64,000 bases of DNA from Putridiphycobacter sp045110285 (GTDB taxonomy: Bacteria > Bacteroidota > Bacteroidia > Flavobacteriales_D > Crocinitomicaceae). A program made the translations under genes and the position numbers. Of the stretch, positions 24,385 to 34,275 are shown in pieces. A model generated the notes under the pieces. The model saw only the letters and a list, made by a program, of their open reading frames with translations, ran no database searches and was not told the DNA's origin. The DNA is taken from NCBI GenBank assembly GCA_045110285.1, contig JBGCGA010000044.1, forward strand, positions 1 through 64,000, in the 5' to 3' direction. Numbering within the stretch: position 1 is the first letter of the stretch; the number at the start of each line of letters is the position of its first letter.

Positions 24385-27375
24385 ATGAGAAAAATCGCCT
24401 TTTTATTCAGTTTATTTAGTGTTTTGGCTCTGCATAGTCAAACCTATTTTCAACAAGAAGTAAACTATAAAATTGATGTAAAACTCAATGACAAAAAACA
24501 CATTTTAATGGGTTTTGAGGAATTCACATACAAAAACAATTCAACCACCACTTTAGATTTTTTATACATACATGTTTGGCCAAATGCCTATAAAAACAAT
24601 AAAACTGCGCTAGCAAAACAGTTGTATGATATGAAAAATTTTTCGTTGGAATACGCTAGCGCTGAAAATAAGGGCTATATTGATTCATTAGATTTTAAAG
24701 TAGACGGCGAGCAAGCTGATTGGACTTTTGACGAGAGCCACATAGACATAGTTAAATTGAGGTTAAAGAAACCTCTTGCGCCAGGTAAATCAATAAAAGT
24801 TTCAACTCCCTTTAAAGTAAAAATTCCCAACGGAAATATTTCCAGACTGGGACATGTAGGGGAATCATACCAAATTACACAATGGTACCCAAAACCTGCG
24901 GTATTTGATAACGCAGGATGGCATCAAATGCCGTATTTAACCCAAGGTGAATTCTATTCTGAATATGGTTCGTTTGATGTGTCAATTACGCTTCCAAAAA
25001 ATTACGTAGTTGGTGCCACTGGAGATCTTCAAAATGAATCAGAAATTGAATTTTTGAATGACCTAGCTGCTCGCACAAATCAAAAATTTGAATCGAAAGG
25101 GTACAGCTCTGATGAAAAAATCCGAAGAAGAAAACCAACAGAATTTCCAACATCATCAGATTCTGTTAAAACAATCAGATACATTCAAAATAATGTTCAT
25201 GATTTCGGATGGTTTGCAGACAAACGTTTTGAAGTATTAAAAGGTGAGGTTGAGTTACCGAATTCTGAAAGAAAAGTCACAACCTGGGCCATGTTTGTGC
25301 CACATCATGCAGAATTATGGAAAAATGCAATTGAATACATTAATGATGGCACCTATTACTATTCCTTGTGGAATGGAGATTACGCGTACAACCAAGTGAC
25401 AGCAGTTGATGGCACTATTAGCGCCGGTGGTGGGATGGAATACCCAAACGTAACGGTTATCGGCAATGCAAGTTCTAAAGAACAACTAGAAGTTGTGATT
25501 GTTCATGAAGTTGGACATAACTGGTTTTATGGTATGCTAGGCTCCAATGAAAGAGTTCACCCTTGGATGGATGAAGGTTTAAATACCCTTAATGAAATGA
25601 GGTATATCAAAACTAAATATCCAAATAATACGCAAACATCTGACATGCTAGGTGGAGCAGCTGAGGCGATTCACCTAGAGCATTTAAACCACAGCGACAT
25701 GAGCGATTTAATGTATAGATTTTCTGCTGCTGCTGGAATAGACCAACCGATTGAATTAAGTTCCGAAGACTATACATCTGCAAATTATGGTGGAATCGTT
25801 TATAGCAAAACTGGATTGGTTTTTACCTACCTCAAAGATTATTTAGGAGACGAACTTTTTGATGACTGTATGAGAACTTACTTCGACCGCTGGCAATTTA
25901 AGCATCCACAGCCTGAAGACTTAAGACTTGTATTTGAGGAAGTCTCACAAAAAGATTTAAGTTGGTTGTTTGATGAAATTATTCCAACTACAAAACAAAT
26001 AGACTATAAAATTGCGAAAGTCAAGCAAACTGAGACTGGCTCTGAAGTTACTATTAAAAACGTAGGCCAAGTGAATGGTCCAATTAGAGTTGATGCTTAC
26101 AGTTTTAACAATTTACGAAATACGATATGGGTAGAACCAGGGGATAAGAAACAAACTATATTATTTGAAGGTTCCAACCTAGATGAAATTAAAATTGATG
26201 GGGAAGGTTTAACTCCTGAGCCAAACAGAAACAATAATTACTGGAAACAAAAAGGGCTATTCGGAAAGATAGAGCCTATTAATTTTGAATTTTTAGCAGG
26301 CGATAATGAACCAGATAAAACAACAATTTGGTGGGCTCCTAATGTAGGCTGGAACGCATATGATAAGATAATGCTTGGTGTAGCACTTCATAACTTTACG
26401 CAGCCAAAAAATAAATTTGAATATTTAGTTGCGCCTTACTTTTCATTTGGCAGAAAAAACATTTCTGGTTATGCATGGGCAAGATACTCCATAGTACCAG
26501 CTCGAAATTTTAAAGGCATTTACTTAGGTTTTAAGACCAAACATTTTGGGTTCGACCAGGCAGATGGCAATAGTAATTACATTGCTTTGGCACCATATGT
26601 TGACTTTTTAATTGGCAAGCCTAATTCAAAAAAGTACTACTCGCAAAAAGTGCGATTACAGGGGGCTTTTAATTTTGAAGATGGCGCGGGATACTACCAG
26701 CAATCAAATGGTGGTTTTGCTAAATATGAATTTAATTATAAAAAACACCTTCATCAACTGAGACTAGGAGCTAGAACAGACTATATTTCGGTGGCAACTG
26801 AAAATATTGAGGTGGCAAATGCTTATGCTAACGTTTTTTATAAATTTAAGTACTGGGAAAAAAAGAAAAAACATGTTAGCTTTCAACTAAATATTGGTCA
26901 AAACCTGATTAGTAAGGGAACTTCAAGTGATAGATACGGAATGGCCTTAGGAGGGCAAAATGGGACTCAAGATGTGTTTTATGAAACACTCATGTTTAAC
27001 AGAAATGCAACTTCAGGTGTTGGCGCTCAAAGGAGACAGAATAATCAAGGAAATTTTAGCACAGTGAGTGGAATTACGACAAACGATCAGTTATTAACAG
27101 CAAACTTTTATTTTGAAATTCCATACATTCCTTTACTTGGCGTGTTTGGAGATATTGGCTTGATGCCAAGCGGTAATATTACTAATCAATATACGCAAGC
27201 TGGCATAGGAGTTAGAATATTAGATGGTGACTTAGGAATATTCGTGCCTCTAGTTGAAAACCAAGCCCTAAAAGATTCTTATACACCTGCTAACGACAAA
27301 ATTTGGTCGAAGGTTAGAGTAACATACAACTTAACGAATATTACGGGCGATAGAATAATGAGAGCTGTATTGTAA
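24385..27375 (+). CDS. M1 family metallopeptidase with C-terminal beta-barrel-like region
   Basis: A 996-residue exported zinc aminopeptidase-like protein. Signal peptide 1-19. Catalytic HEVGH (374-378) with the third zinc ligand Glu397 (HExxH-x18-E), and the substrate-binding GxMEN element as GGGMEYPN (~348-355). The N-terminal beta-saddle is residues ~30-260. From ~residue 640 to the end, the sequence turns into long alternating strands with aromatic girdles (YLVAPYFSFGRKNISGYAWARYS, LQGAFNFEDGAGYY, VRVTYNLTNI), which look like an outer-membrane barrel or a large beta-domain rather than the ERAP-like helical domain. It would place the peptidase at the outer membrane. The DUF2490 gene follows after 6 bp. 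Confidence 0.85.
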   Translation: MRKIAFLFSLFSVLALHSQTYFQQEVNYKIDVKLNDKKHILMGFEEFTYKNNSTTTLDFLYIHVWPNAYKNNKTALAKQLYDMKNFSLEYASAENKGYIDSLDFKVDGEQADWTFDESHIDIVKLRLKKPLAPGKSIKVSTPFKVKIPNGNISRLGHVGESYQITQWYPKPAVFDNAGWHQMPYLTQGEFYSEYGSFDVSITLPKNYVVGATGDLQNESEIEFLNDLAARTNQKFESKGYSSDEKIRRRKPTEFPTSSDSVKTIRYIQNNVHDFGWFADKRFEVLKGEVELPNSERKVTTWAMFVPHHAELWKNAIEYINDGTYYYSLWNGDYAYNQVTAVDGTISAGGGMEYPNVTVIGNASSKEQLEVVIVHEVGHNWFYGMLGSNERVHPWMDEGLNTLNEMRYIKTKYPNNTQTSDMLGGAAEAIHLEHLNHSDMSDLMYRFSAAAGIDQPIELSSEDYTSANYGGIVYSKTGLVFTYLKDYLGDELFDDCMRTYFDRWQFKHPQPEDLRLVFEEVSQKDLSWLFDEIIPTTKQIDYKIAKVKQTETGSEVTIKNVGQVNGPIRVDAYSFNNLRNTIWVEPGDKKQTILFEGSNLDEIKIDGEGLTPEPNRNNNYWKQKGLFGKIEPINFEFLAGDNEPDKTTIWWAPNVGWNAYDKIMLGVALHNFTQPKNKFEYLVAPYFSFGRKNISGYAWARYSIVPARNFKGIYLGFKTKHFGFDQADGNSNYIALAPYVDFLIGKPNSKKYYSQKVRLQGAFNFEDGAGYYQQSNGGFAKYEFNYKKHLHQLRLGARTDYISVATENIEVANAYANVFYKFKYWEKKKKHVSFQLNIGQNLISKGTSSDRYGMALGGQNGTQDVFYETLMFNRNATSGVGAQRRQNNQGNFSTVSGITTNDQLLTANFYFEIPYIPLLGVFGDIGLMPSGNITNQYTQAGIGVRILDGDLGIFVPLVENQALKDSYTPANDKIWSKVRVTYNLTNITGDRIMRAVL

Positions 27376-27381
27376 AACCAT

Positions 27382-28137
27382 ATGAAAGCACGACTAATTA
27401 CATTTTCTTTAGGGTTATTATTAGGATCTGCTTTGTATTCTCAAAAGATAATAGATAGCCATAACAATACGTGGCTTATGTATTTCGGCAACCATAAACT
27501 AACTGATCACCTATCACTTCATACTGAATATCAGTTTCGAAGGAATAATTTTTTGGCCGACTGGCAACAGTCATTGGCTCGAATAGGAATAGACTTTAAA
27601 ACAAGTGATAATTCCTTGGTAACTGGAGGCTATGGATGGATTGTCTCTTTCCCTTATGGCAAACAGCCAATTGCAGTAAAAACTACTGAGCACAGAGTTT
27701 TTGAACAATTTATCTTAAAAAATACTGTCGGCAAACTTCACTTTAATCACCGATATCGGTTGGAACAAAGATTTATTGAAAATGCTTTTACTAATGCAGT
27801 TGGGCTGAAAGAAGTTAATGGTACAAGATTTAGACAACGTGCCCGATACCGATTGATGGTGACAATGCCTTTGAACAATAAAGAATTAATTGACAAAACG
27901 CTTTTTTTAAGCGCATACGAAGAAATTTTTTTAGGCTTTGGAAAAGGAATAGGCGCAAATGTTTTAGACCAAAATAGACTTTACTTCGCTTTAGGATGGA
28001 GATTTAATAAAAACATCAATACACAATTGGGTTATCTTAACCATTACGTTTTAAAAGGAGACGGGCAAAGGGCTGAACGCAACCATACTTTACAATTGTC
28101 GTTAACTTACAACCTCGATTTTAGAAGTAAAGAGTAG
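27382..28137 (+). CDS. DUF2490 outer-membrane protein
   Basis: A 251-residue protein with signal peptide (residues 1-20) and the DUF2490 hallmark: NTWLMYFGNHKLTDHLSLHTEYQFRR at the start of the mature part, then regularly spaced barrel strands (RFRQRARYRLMV, LYFALGWRFNK, LQLSLTYNLDFR at the C-terminus). DUF2490 proteins are predicted small outer-membrane barrels of unknown substrate. It starts 6 bp after the M1 peptidase stop, so the two are co-transcribed; a joint role in peptide handling at the outer membrane is only an inference. Confidence 0.85.
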   Translation: MKARLITFSLGLLLGSALYSQKIIDSHNNTWLMYFGNHKLTDHLSLHTEYQFRRNNFLADWQQSLARIGIDFKTSDNSLVTGGYGWIVSFPYGKQPIAVKTTEHRVFEQFILKNTVGKLHFNHRYRLEQRFIENAFTNAVGLKEVNGTRFRQRARYRLMVTMPLNNKELIDKTLFLSAYEEIFLGFGKGIGANVLDQNRLYFALGWRFNKNINTQLGYLNHYVLKGDGQRAERNHTLQLSLTYNLDFRSKE

Positions 28138-28140
28138 TGA

Positions 28141-29142
28141 CTACTTGTTCAAGCTCCAGTCATATTCTTTATACGTTATTTCAGCATCTGCGTTAATGGG
28201 TGTGTCAACATACTTATTTAAGAAAGAAATAACGTCTCCTCCTTTAAAATCGACCTTGTACCAATCAAATATTTTTGATATTTCAATTTTGTCGGCAGTT
28301 ATTGAATTTGCATTGCTATTGATAAATGCCTTTGTTTGTTTTTCGAAATATCTAATCAAATTACTAGCTGTCCAGGCTTTATTCAATAAAGGAGGGCATG
28401 ATTTTGCGGCACAATTCACCGCAAAATGAATTCTTGCATCTTTAAATCTTGGTCTAATAATCTTATTTTCAATGTAATTTAAACTATAGCTTGAAGTTCC
28501 AACTTTTACAATATTCTGGTCCCATGGTTTTCCTCCGCTCAAATCAGTAATTGACTTTACTGGGTAGTTTTGCACTATTAACCTTACAGTTGCTGCATTA
28601 TATAAATTTATCCAATATGCTAATTTTTCATTTCTAGACCAACTGTCTCTACTGGCAAAGCTTTCTAAATACTTGACATACGCATCTAATTCAGTTTTAT
28701 TCGATTTCATTCCAGCATAATTCACCGCACCACTACTACTAACGTTTGCTCTTAGTAATGCATCCCACTTACTGTGGTCCGGCTTTAAAGGCACATTAGT
28801 TGGAACTGGCTCTGGCTCTGGTTCAGCAATAATTTTTGCCGTCTCATTTATACTGCTATTGACCTTTATTTCTTCCTGTACCTTAGCCTCTGTTTTGGAT
28901 TTTGTTTGAGTTATTTCATTAGCAACAGCATCAATAGGTTGCTTATTATCTACATCTAACACTTCAGATTCCTTTTCTACAGACGAATTATTCTCATAGG
29001 CATCTGTAGCAATTTCATCCTCAATTGGACTTTCTTCCATTATAGTTTCTGTCGTTTCAGCTACTTCCGACGGAACATTAGATTTGACTTCAGAACAGGC
29101 TAGTAACAATACCATTGCCAGTGTAGATAAAACGAATTTCAT
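28141..29142 (-). CDS. DUF547 domain lipoprotein
   Basis: A 333-residue lipoprotein: lipobox LLLAC with Cys16. Residues ~20-115 are a low-complexity acidic spacer rich in Glu, Thr and Ser ending in a Pro-Glu run (EPEPEPVP), which would hold the domain away from the membrane. Residues ~125-330 are DUF547, with WINLYNAATVRLIV, VGTSSYSLNYIENKIIR and HFAVNCAAKSCPPL (two Cys that may form a disulphide). DUF547 is widespread with no settled function; its fold is sometimes compared with cysteine proteases. The stop faces that of the DUF2490 gene at 3 bp. Confidence 0.88.
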   Translation of the reverse strand: MKFVLSTLAMVLLLACSEVKSNVPSEVAETTETIMEESPIEDEIATDAYENNSSVEKESEVLDVDNKQPIDAVANEITQTKSKTEAKVQEEIKVNSSINETAKIIAEPEPEPVPTNVPLKPDHSKWDALLRANVSSSGAVNYAGMKSNKTELDAYVKYLESFASRDSWSRNEKLAYWINLYNAATVRLIVQNYPVKSITDLSGGKPWDQNIVKVGTSSYSLNYIENKIIRPRFKDARIHFAVNCAAKSCPPLLNKAWTASNLIRYFEKQTKAFINSNANSITADKIEISKIFDWYKVDFKGGDVISFLNKYVDTPINADAEITYKEYDWSLNK

Positions 29143-29287
29143 AATTAATTTTTATGTAAATATATCCTTTTTGAACGGTTTAAAGTCAAAATACTTACAT
29201 TCTGTGAGTAATTTTCCACTGCCTATAATTGTAAAGTCAGAACAAAGTCTACCAAATATTCGTTAGATTGTTGTATTTTACCGCAAT

Positions 29288-29908
29288 ATGAAAAACTTTC
29301 TTTTCCTACTTTTACTTTCTGTACCGCTACTGGCATCTGCTCAAAATACAGACAGTATTGCAATTGAAGAAATTAAAAACTTCCAAATAGATCAAAATTT
29401 ACATTATAAAGACAAGGCCCATTCTCCGCTTACTAAAAAAGACAGAAGAAAATTTAAAGGTCATGATTTTTTCAAAATTGATTTGAACTACAGAGTTGTA
29501 GCAAACGTTGTTTTAACCCCCGAGAGCGATACTTTTGGGATGAAAACTTCAACAGACAGAAAACCGCTTTACAGAAAGTACGGCATTGCTCATTTTACAA
29601 TCAATGGCGTAAAATGTCAGCTGAGCATTTATCAGAATATAAAATTTTCGAAAATAAAGGGGTACGAAAACAGTTTGTTTTTGCTATTTAATGATCAAAC
29701 AAATGGCTCAGAGTCATATGGAGGAGGCCGATATATCGATTTAGAAATAGTTGAAAGCGACAGTATGATTATAGACTTTAATCAATCTTACAACCCATAC
29801 TGCCATTACAATTCTAAGTACAGTTGTCCGATTCCGCCATCTGAAAATAATTTACAATTGGAAATTAGGGCCGGAACAAAAGCATATCAAAATGCTAAAG
29901 CACATTAA
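29288..29908 (+). CDS. DUF1684 domain exported protein
   Basis: A 206-residue protein with signal peptide (residues 1-18) and a DUF1684 domain: LTKKDRRKFKGHDFFKID, YRKYGIAHFTINGVKCQLSIYQ, LFLLFNDQTNGSESYGGGRYIDLEI and DFNQSYNPYCHYNSKYSCPIPP, the most conserved block of the family, with two Cys. Members are often exported in Bacteroidota; function unknown. It is divergent from the DUF547 gene by 145 bp and followed by a 234 bp gap without a gene. Confidence 0.88.
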   Translation: MKNFLFLLLLSVPLLASAQNTDSIAIEEIKNFQIDQNLHYKDKAHSPLTKKDRRKFKGHDFFKIDLNYRVVANVVLTPESDTFGMKTSTDRKPLYRKYGIAHFTINGVKCQLSIYQNIKFSKIKGYENSLFLLFNDQTNGSESYGGGRYIDLEIVESDSMIIDFNQSYNPYCHYNSKYSCPIPPSENNLQLEIRAGTKAYQNAKAH

Positions 29909-30108
29909 TTTGAAAGCCTTTTGTGTAGGAATTACTTAAATGAGGGTGATTGTGCGTTTCATTTCTATTTATTTAAAAACATTTGAGAACTCCTGCAAAA
30001 AAGTACGTTAACATTTTTTAACTGTGGTTTCTAAAATAATAATTTTTAAGAGTCAACTTATTATAAAATAAGCCGTCTATTTTCATAGCAAATGCTATTT
30101 CGTTTGTA
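29909..30108. other. Intergenic stretch without recognised gene
   Basis: AT-rich gap between the DUF1684 gene and the 30143 gene. Apart from the -7 element at its end I see no gene, hairpin or repeat of note. Confidence 0.5.
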
Positions 30109-30116
30109 TAAATTTG
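30109..30116 (+). promoter_or_regulatory. -7 promoter element
   Basis: TAAATTTG, 26 bp before the ATG at 30143, would give a ~20 nt leader. It supports that downstream ATG over the upstream in-frame ATG at 30092, which precedes the element. Confidence 0.45.
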
Positions 30117-30142
30117 TATTCATCAGTTTTGAAAAAATCACA

Positions 30143-31081
30143 ATGAAAAAAATCTTTTTTATTCTAGTCTTCGCCCTAAATATTCAAACTTTTGCTCAAA
30201 AAGCATACGTGAAAGAGTATAACTTAACCATTTCGGGTCAAATTTCAGATGAGAACAACAAGCCATTAAAAAGCGCAACAATTCGAACAATTTACAATAG
30301 AGTACCTGTGGCTATTTCGCATCCCGATACTTTGAATGCAACTGTAGATGAAAAAGGTAAATATAGAATTGTACTGAAGGAATTTGGTTTATATAATATT
30401 GAAATTTCAGGACCAAACAAAATCGCCTATCGCGTAAAATGCTTATACTCTGACAAGATGGCTCAAGGGATTCGAGACCGAAAAAGCTCGTACCTACTAA
30501 ATGTTCAACTCCTACCGCAAACAAGCAAAGTTAAGATTGACATTTATAATGGAGGCGAGTTAATGGCAAGAGGAGGAAAACCTACATTAGTGCCTTATAA
30601 ACGATACCTTCAAGCACATGACTTTGAAATAAGAAATGGATTTAAAACAACAAAGAAAGCTACAAAATATATTCAGAAAAGAATAAAGAAACTCCAAGTT
30701 TCAAAAGTGTTAGGTCTCTTAGCTACACGTAAAGAAATCGATACTATTATCTCAAATAAAGTATATGCTCCTGAAATTCGAAAAAGATGGAAGCAGTTCT
30801 TTGGTTTAACGCACCCAAATATAGACAAACAGCGAGCTGAATTAGCACAAGATTTTTTTACAAAAATCAGTCAGAAAAATGAAGAAGGAGAATTGGTTTA
30901 CAAATACAAAAGTCATACTTTAGATTTGACCAAAACAGTTCAAGCAGATGACTCTAAGAAAGTTTTTAATTTGTATCGCTATAATTTTGAAAGTACTGAT
31001 GGCAAGACCTTGTCATATGATGTGATGCTGTTTCGCACCTTGAGCGGTTGGAAAATAAACTATATCTCTGAAATATATTAG
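30143..31081 (+). CDS. Exported protein with carboxypeptidase-regulatory-like domain
   Basis: A 312-residue exported protein. I start it at the internal ATG because the signal peptide (MKKIFFILVFALNIQTFAQ) begins there; the 17 residues before it do not look like a leader. Residues ~25-110 resemble the CarboxypepD_reg-like beta-sandwich (LTISGQISDENNKPLKSATIR, then VDEKGKYRIVLKEFGLYNIEIS). The remainder is a basic, helical region (KYIQKRIKKLQV) ending in a beta-rich part (FNLYRYNFESTDGKTLSYDVML, GWKINYISEIY). Not recognised as a whole. The orphan gldM follows 205 bp downstream on the same strand, but the gap speaks against one tight operon. Confidence 0.6.
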   Translation: MKKIFFILVFALNIQTFAQKAYVKEYNLTISGQISDENNKPLKSATIRTIYNRVPVAISHPDTLNATVDEKGKYRIVLKEFGLYNIEISGPNKIAYRVKCLYSDKMAQGIRDRKSSYLLNVQLLPQTSKVKIDIYNGGELMARGGKPTLVPYKRYLQAHDFEIRNGFKTTKKATKYIQKRIKKLQVSKVLGLLATRKEIDTIISNKVYAPEIRKRWKQFFGLTHPNIDKQRAELAQDFFTKISQKNEEGELVYKYKSHTLDLTKTVQADDSKKVFNLYRYNFESTDGKTLSYDVMLFRTLSGWKINYISEIY

Positions 31082-31211
31082 AGATCTGTAGCAATTTTCT
31101 GAATTTCATCTCGAATTTTTTCTAGTGCTTTTTTCTGGTTTAATTCATATATCACTCTGTTAAACTTATTACTCAAAATAACAACTAAACATTTAAAGTA
31201 CAATATTTTAG
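31078..31211 (-). other. Short minus-strand open frame of uncertain status
   Basis: About 44 open codons on the minus strand ending in TAA at 31080-31078, with no ATG (TTG only) and a translation ending in ELNQKKALEKIRDEIQKIATDL-like amphipathic helix. It sits in the 205 bp gap before gldM and could be the tail of a decayed gene or chance. Confidence 0.2.
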
Positions 31212-31286
31212 AATTAAGTCATAATTTCTTTTGTTACTTTTTTTCTTTTTTGGTGTTATCCTATTGAACCAAAAAATCAAAAAACC

Positions 31287-32999
31287 ATGGCCGGGAAAAG
31301 AGAGACCCCTAGACAAAAAATGATAGGTATGATGTACCTTGTACTAACTGCCTTACTGGCACTTAATGTATCAAAAGAAGTAATAGCAGCGTTTGTGACG
31401 ATAAATGATAAGCTGAATGCAAGTAGCGCCATCATATCAATAAAAAGTGATGACATCTACAATCAGTTTGAGCAGAAAAAAGCCGGATTACTGGCTGCAA
31501 AGTCCTCACTCGACGAATTTAATATTTGGCATCAAAAAGCAATTGATTCTAAAAACCTCACCAGTGAACTTGTCAATTTCATTATGTCGGAAAGTAATGA
31601 AATGATAAAAGAAGCAGAAGGCAAAGACTGGGTTGAATCGAGAGATGAAAACGGATATATTCAAAGTCTTAAACCATTAATTGACATCCGAAACATGGAT
31701 AATTACGATATACCTACAAGTATTTTTGTTGGTTCTAATCCAACAGCTCCAAATGAAAGAGGCTTAGCTCTACAATCCAAAATTCACAGCTTTAGAGATT
31801 CAATTTGTCGATTGATGGGCAATATCACGTATGGAGGAAAAAACTACACATTCACGCCTCCAGCTGCAGCAGATCAACTCGAAGATGCCTTGAAATCAGT
31901 TCTTCCTGAAGACCGAACGAAAATAAAACAAGTTTATACTGCTCTCAGTACGCCAAAAACTTTGAAATCGCACAGTAAATATAAAGAGCAACTACCTTGG
32001 GCTTCAGTAATGTTTGACCATGCTCCGATTGTTGCCGCAGCATCATTACTCAATGCACTTAAGCTAGATATTAAAAATAGCGAGGCTGAAGTGTCCAGCT
32101 TTTTTTTAGCGAAAGTAAAAGCTCCAAAATTTATCTTCAATAAAATAGAGCCATTACCATTTGCCAGTACTAGATACATTAATTCTGGTGACTCTTTAGC
32201 AGTTAATGTGATGATTGCGGCCTATGACTCAAATGCTGTAAAAGTAATCCGTTACGGAATTGATAATGATACTATTGAAAACAAATGGATTGAAACCAAC
32301 GGACCTATCCAAGTGAAAGGAACAGCAGGCAACCACACCATAAAAGGAGCTATAGGAGTTGAAGAACAAGGTGTAATGAAATGGAAACCTTGGCGATTTA
32401 ATTATACTGTAGGCAAACCAATGGGAGCGATTGCACAGCCTGAAATGCGAGTACTTTACAAAGGTTACGATAATCTAATAGAAGCTAGTGCGTCTGGCTT
32501 TCCGTCCGATAGAATATCAGTTTCTGGATCAGGATGCACAGTTCGAAGGAAATCAGGACAACAATATGAAGTTAGGACCAACCGAGGCAGCAGAAGTGCA
32601 TCAATCACCATTCATGCCACAAAAGATAATGGCTCAAAAGTAAATCTTGGCACCTATTCTTACCAAGTAAGACCTATGCCACGCGCAGTTACCTATCTAG
32701 GAAGCATAAAAAACGGAGATTCACCTCGTCATTCTACAGTAGTTGCTCAGACACGTACAAGTATAAGATTTGGAAGGGACGTCATCTTAAGGCAAGTACC
32801 GTTTGATATTTTAGGAGGTACTGTAAAAGTAGAAGGACTTCTTATAAGCGGCAAAATAAACCCTGGCGGCTCACTAGATGCAAAAGCTAAGCGCGCAATC
32901 AGACAATCGAAAGGAAAAGAAGTGACAATAAAAATAAAATATCGAGATCCGTCAGGATACTCTCAGAATGCGGAAACGCTAACCTTCACCTCTATATAA
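31287..32999 (+). CDS. gldM: GldM/PorM family type IX secretion motor protein (orphan copy)
   Basis: A 570-residue homologue of the T9SS inner-membrane motor component. The N-terminus is diagnostic: MAGKRETPRQKMIGMMYLVL then TALLALNVSKEVIAAF, a single transmembrane helix at residues ~14-33. The periplasmic part follows the GldM plan: a helical D1 (LAAKSSLDEFNIWHQKA, DIPTSIFVG), a membrane-near KYKEQLPWASVMFDHAPIVAAASLLNALKLDIKNSE segment, and later Ig-like domains. GldM spans the periplasm and transmits force from GldL to the outer ring. It is ~50 residues longer than classic GldM and, unlike it, has no gldK, gldL or gldN beside it, so it is probably a paralogue with a specialised partner set or part of a dispersed operon. 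Confidence 0.85.
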   Translation: MAGKRETPRQKMIGMMYLVLTALLALNVSKEVIAAFVTINDKLNASSAIISIKSDDIYNQFEQKKAGLLAAKSSLDEFNIWHQKAIDSKNLTSELVNFIMSESNEMIKEAEGKDWVESRDENGYIQSLKPLIDIRNMDNYDIPTSIFVGSNPTAPNERGLALQSKIHSFRDSICRLMGNITYGGKNYTFTPPAAADQLEDALKSVLPEDRTKIKQVYTALSTPKTLKSHSKYKEQLPWASVMFDHAPIVAAASLLNALKLDIKNSEAEVSSFFLAKVKAPKFIFNKIEPLPFASTRYINSGDSLAVNVMIAAYDSNAVKVIRYGIDNDTIENKWIETNGPIQVKGTAGNHTIKGAIGVEEQGVMKWKPWRFNYTVGKPMGAIAQPEMRVLYKGYDNLIEASASGFPSDRISVSGSGCTVRRKSGQQYEVRTNRGSRSASITIHATKDNGSKVNLGTYSYQVRPMPRAVTYLGSIKNGDSPRHSTVVAQTRTSIRFGRDVILRQVPFDILGGTVKVEGLLISGKINPGGSLDAKAKRAIRQSKGKEVTIKIKYRDPSGYSQNAETLTFTSI

Positions 33000-33007
33000 T
33001 TTATCAT

Positions 33008-34270
33008 TTAATTTATGGCTTTAGCTTTTTCATCCTTCCTGACAGACTGAGAAATAGCTAAATCGCTTTTACCTCTAACTATGGCAATTAATAAACCAAG
33101 TAGAGGTAAAAGGGCCATAAAATAATACATTTGAAAACCAATTAACCCGTATAAACCAGCACCTATAACCGGAAATAAAGCCAATGCCAACGAATTAATA
33201 GATTCACTAATACCCATTATTTCGCCTTGCCTTTGCGGATTTGCATGTTGAGCAATTAACCCGTTAAAAGTTGGAAAACATAGTGATAGTCCCAAATTCA
33301 TTACGTAATAAAATGCTATATAAAGATATAAAACATCCGTTAGCGTTAAGCAAATCAAACCAACAGTTGAAAGACTTAAACCAATTAGTAGAGTCTTGTA
33401 TTGGCCAAACTTATTGATGAACTTCTTAGATAAAAAAGCTTGATTGAACGCTAAAAATATTCCAACAAACAGCATAAAAAAACCTAATTCCTGTTCGTTA
33501 AAATCAAATAAGTCAATAAGGAAAAGTGAAATTGAGGAAATATAAAAAGCCATCATTACTGAAAAAACAAACTTTATAATAAATAGTGTTTTTATAATTG
33601 GTTTAGGCTTTACTTCTCTAATTCGTCGAAATATAAAAAAGCTTTTACTAATCGTCTGCCTTTCTTTTCTAATCCGTTTTTTTTCTGGAAGCGATTCTTT
33701 TAGCCAAAAACGAATGGCAAATAAGGTAATTACTGAAATAAGAATAGCGGTAATGATAGTGCCTTTATAACCTAAAGCTGTGCCGGCAGTTAACCCACCT
33801 ATTCCAGGACCAACAATTAACGCAATACCAGAAATTCCACCTAAGTAACCAAAAATATATGACTTTTCCTCTGGAGTTGTAATATCAGCTACATAAGCAT
33901 TCGCTACAGAAGCATTACCCCCGGTAATGCCATCAAAAACTCTTGACAGTCCTACTAGTACAAGTGGAATAGCGACTCCATAAATTGAAATATAAGGAGT
34001 AAATAATGCTCCTAAAAAAACAAACCAACTCAACAAGGTTCCCGCTTGGCTAACCATCAGAATTGGCTTTCGACCTTTTTGATCGCTCATAGCGCCTAAC
34101 CACGGAGAACCAATAAACTGTGAAGCTGAGTATAGAGTTAACATTAATCCAAAAACCCATTTAGGTGCTCCATAATCTTCTACAATAAATGGCAAAACAG
34201 GCATTAAAATACTAAACCCTAATACATTAACAAAAACAAGTAAGTATGCCGGTAGAAGTTTTTTGCTCAT
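33008..34270 (-). CDS. MFS transporter (TetA/MdtG-like)
   Basis: A 420-residue twelve-helix major facilitator superfamily transporter. Motif A is GAMSDQKGRKPIL in the loop between helices 2 and 3 after QFIGSPWL; the helix 4-5 region GITGGNASVANAYVADIT and the PGIGGL motif C-like element are those of the drug:H+ antiporter family 1 (TetA/Bmr-like). A multidrug or tetracycline-type efflux role is plausible, but the substrate cannot be read. I choose the internal ATG at 34270; the upstream eight residues (MLNCIFVA) overlap a -7 promoter element. It converges on gldM with 8 bp between stops. Confidence 0.88.
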   Translation of the reverse strand: MSKKLLPAYLLVFVNVLGFSILMPVLPFIVEDYGAPKWVFGLMLTLYSASQFIGSPWLGAMSDQKGRKPILMVSQAGTLLSWFVFLGALFTPYISIYGVAIPLVLVGLSRVFDGITGGNASVANAYVADITTPEEKSYIFGYLGGISGIALIVGPGIGGLTAGTALGYKGTIITAILISVITLFAIRFWLKESLPEKKRIRKERQTISKSFFIFRRIREVKPKPIIKTLFIIKFVFSVMMAFYISSISLFLIDLFDFNEQELGFFMLFVGIFLAFNQAFLSKKFINKFGQYKTLLIGLSLSTVGLICLTLTDVLYLYIAFYYVMNLGLSLCFPTFNGLIAQHANPQRQGEIMGISESINSLALALFPVIGAGLYGLIGFQMYYFMALLPLLGLLIAIVRGKSDLAISQSVRKDEKAKAIN

Positions 34271-34275
34271 GGCCA

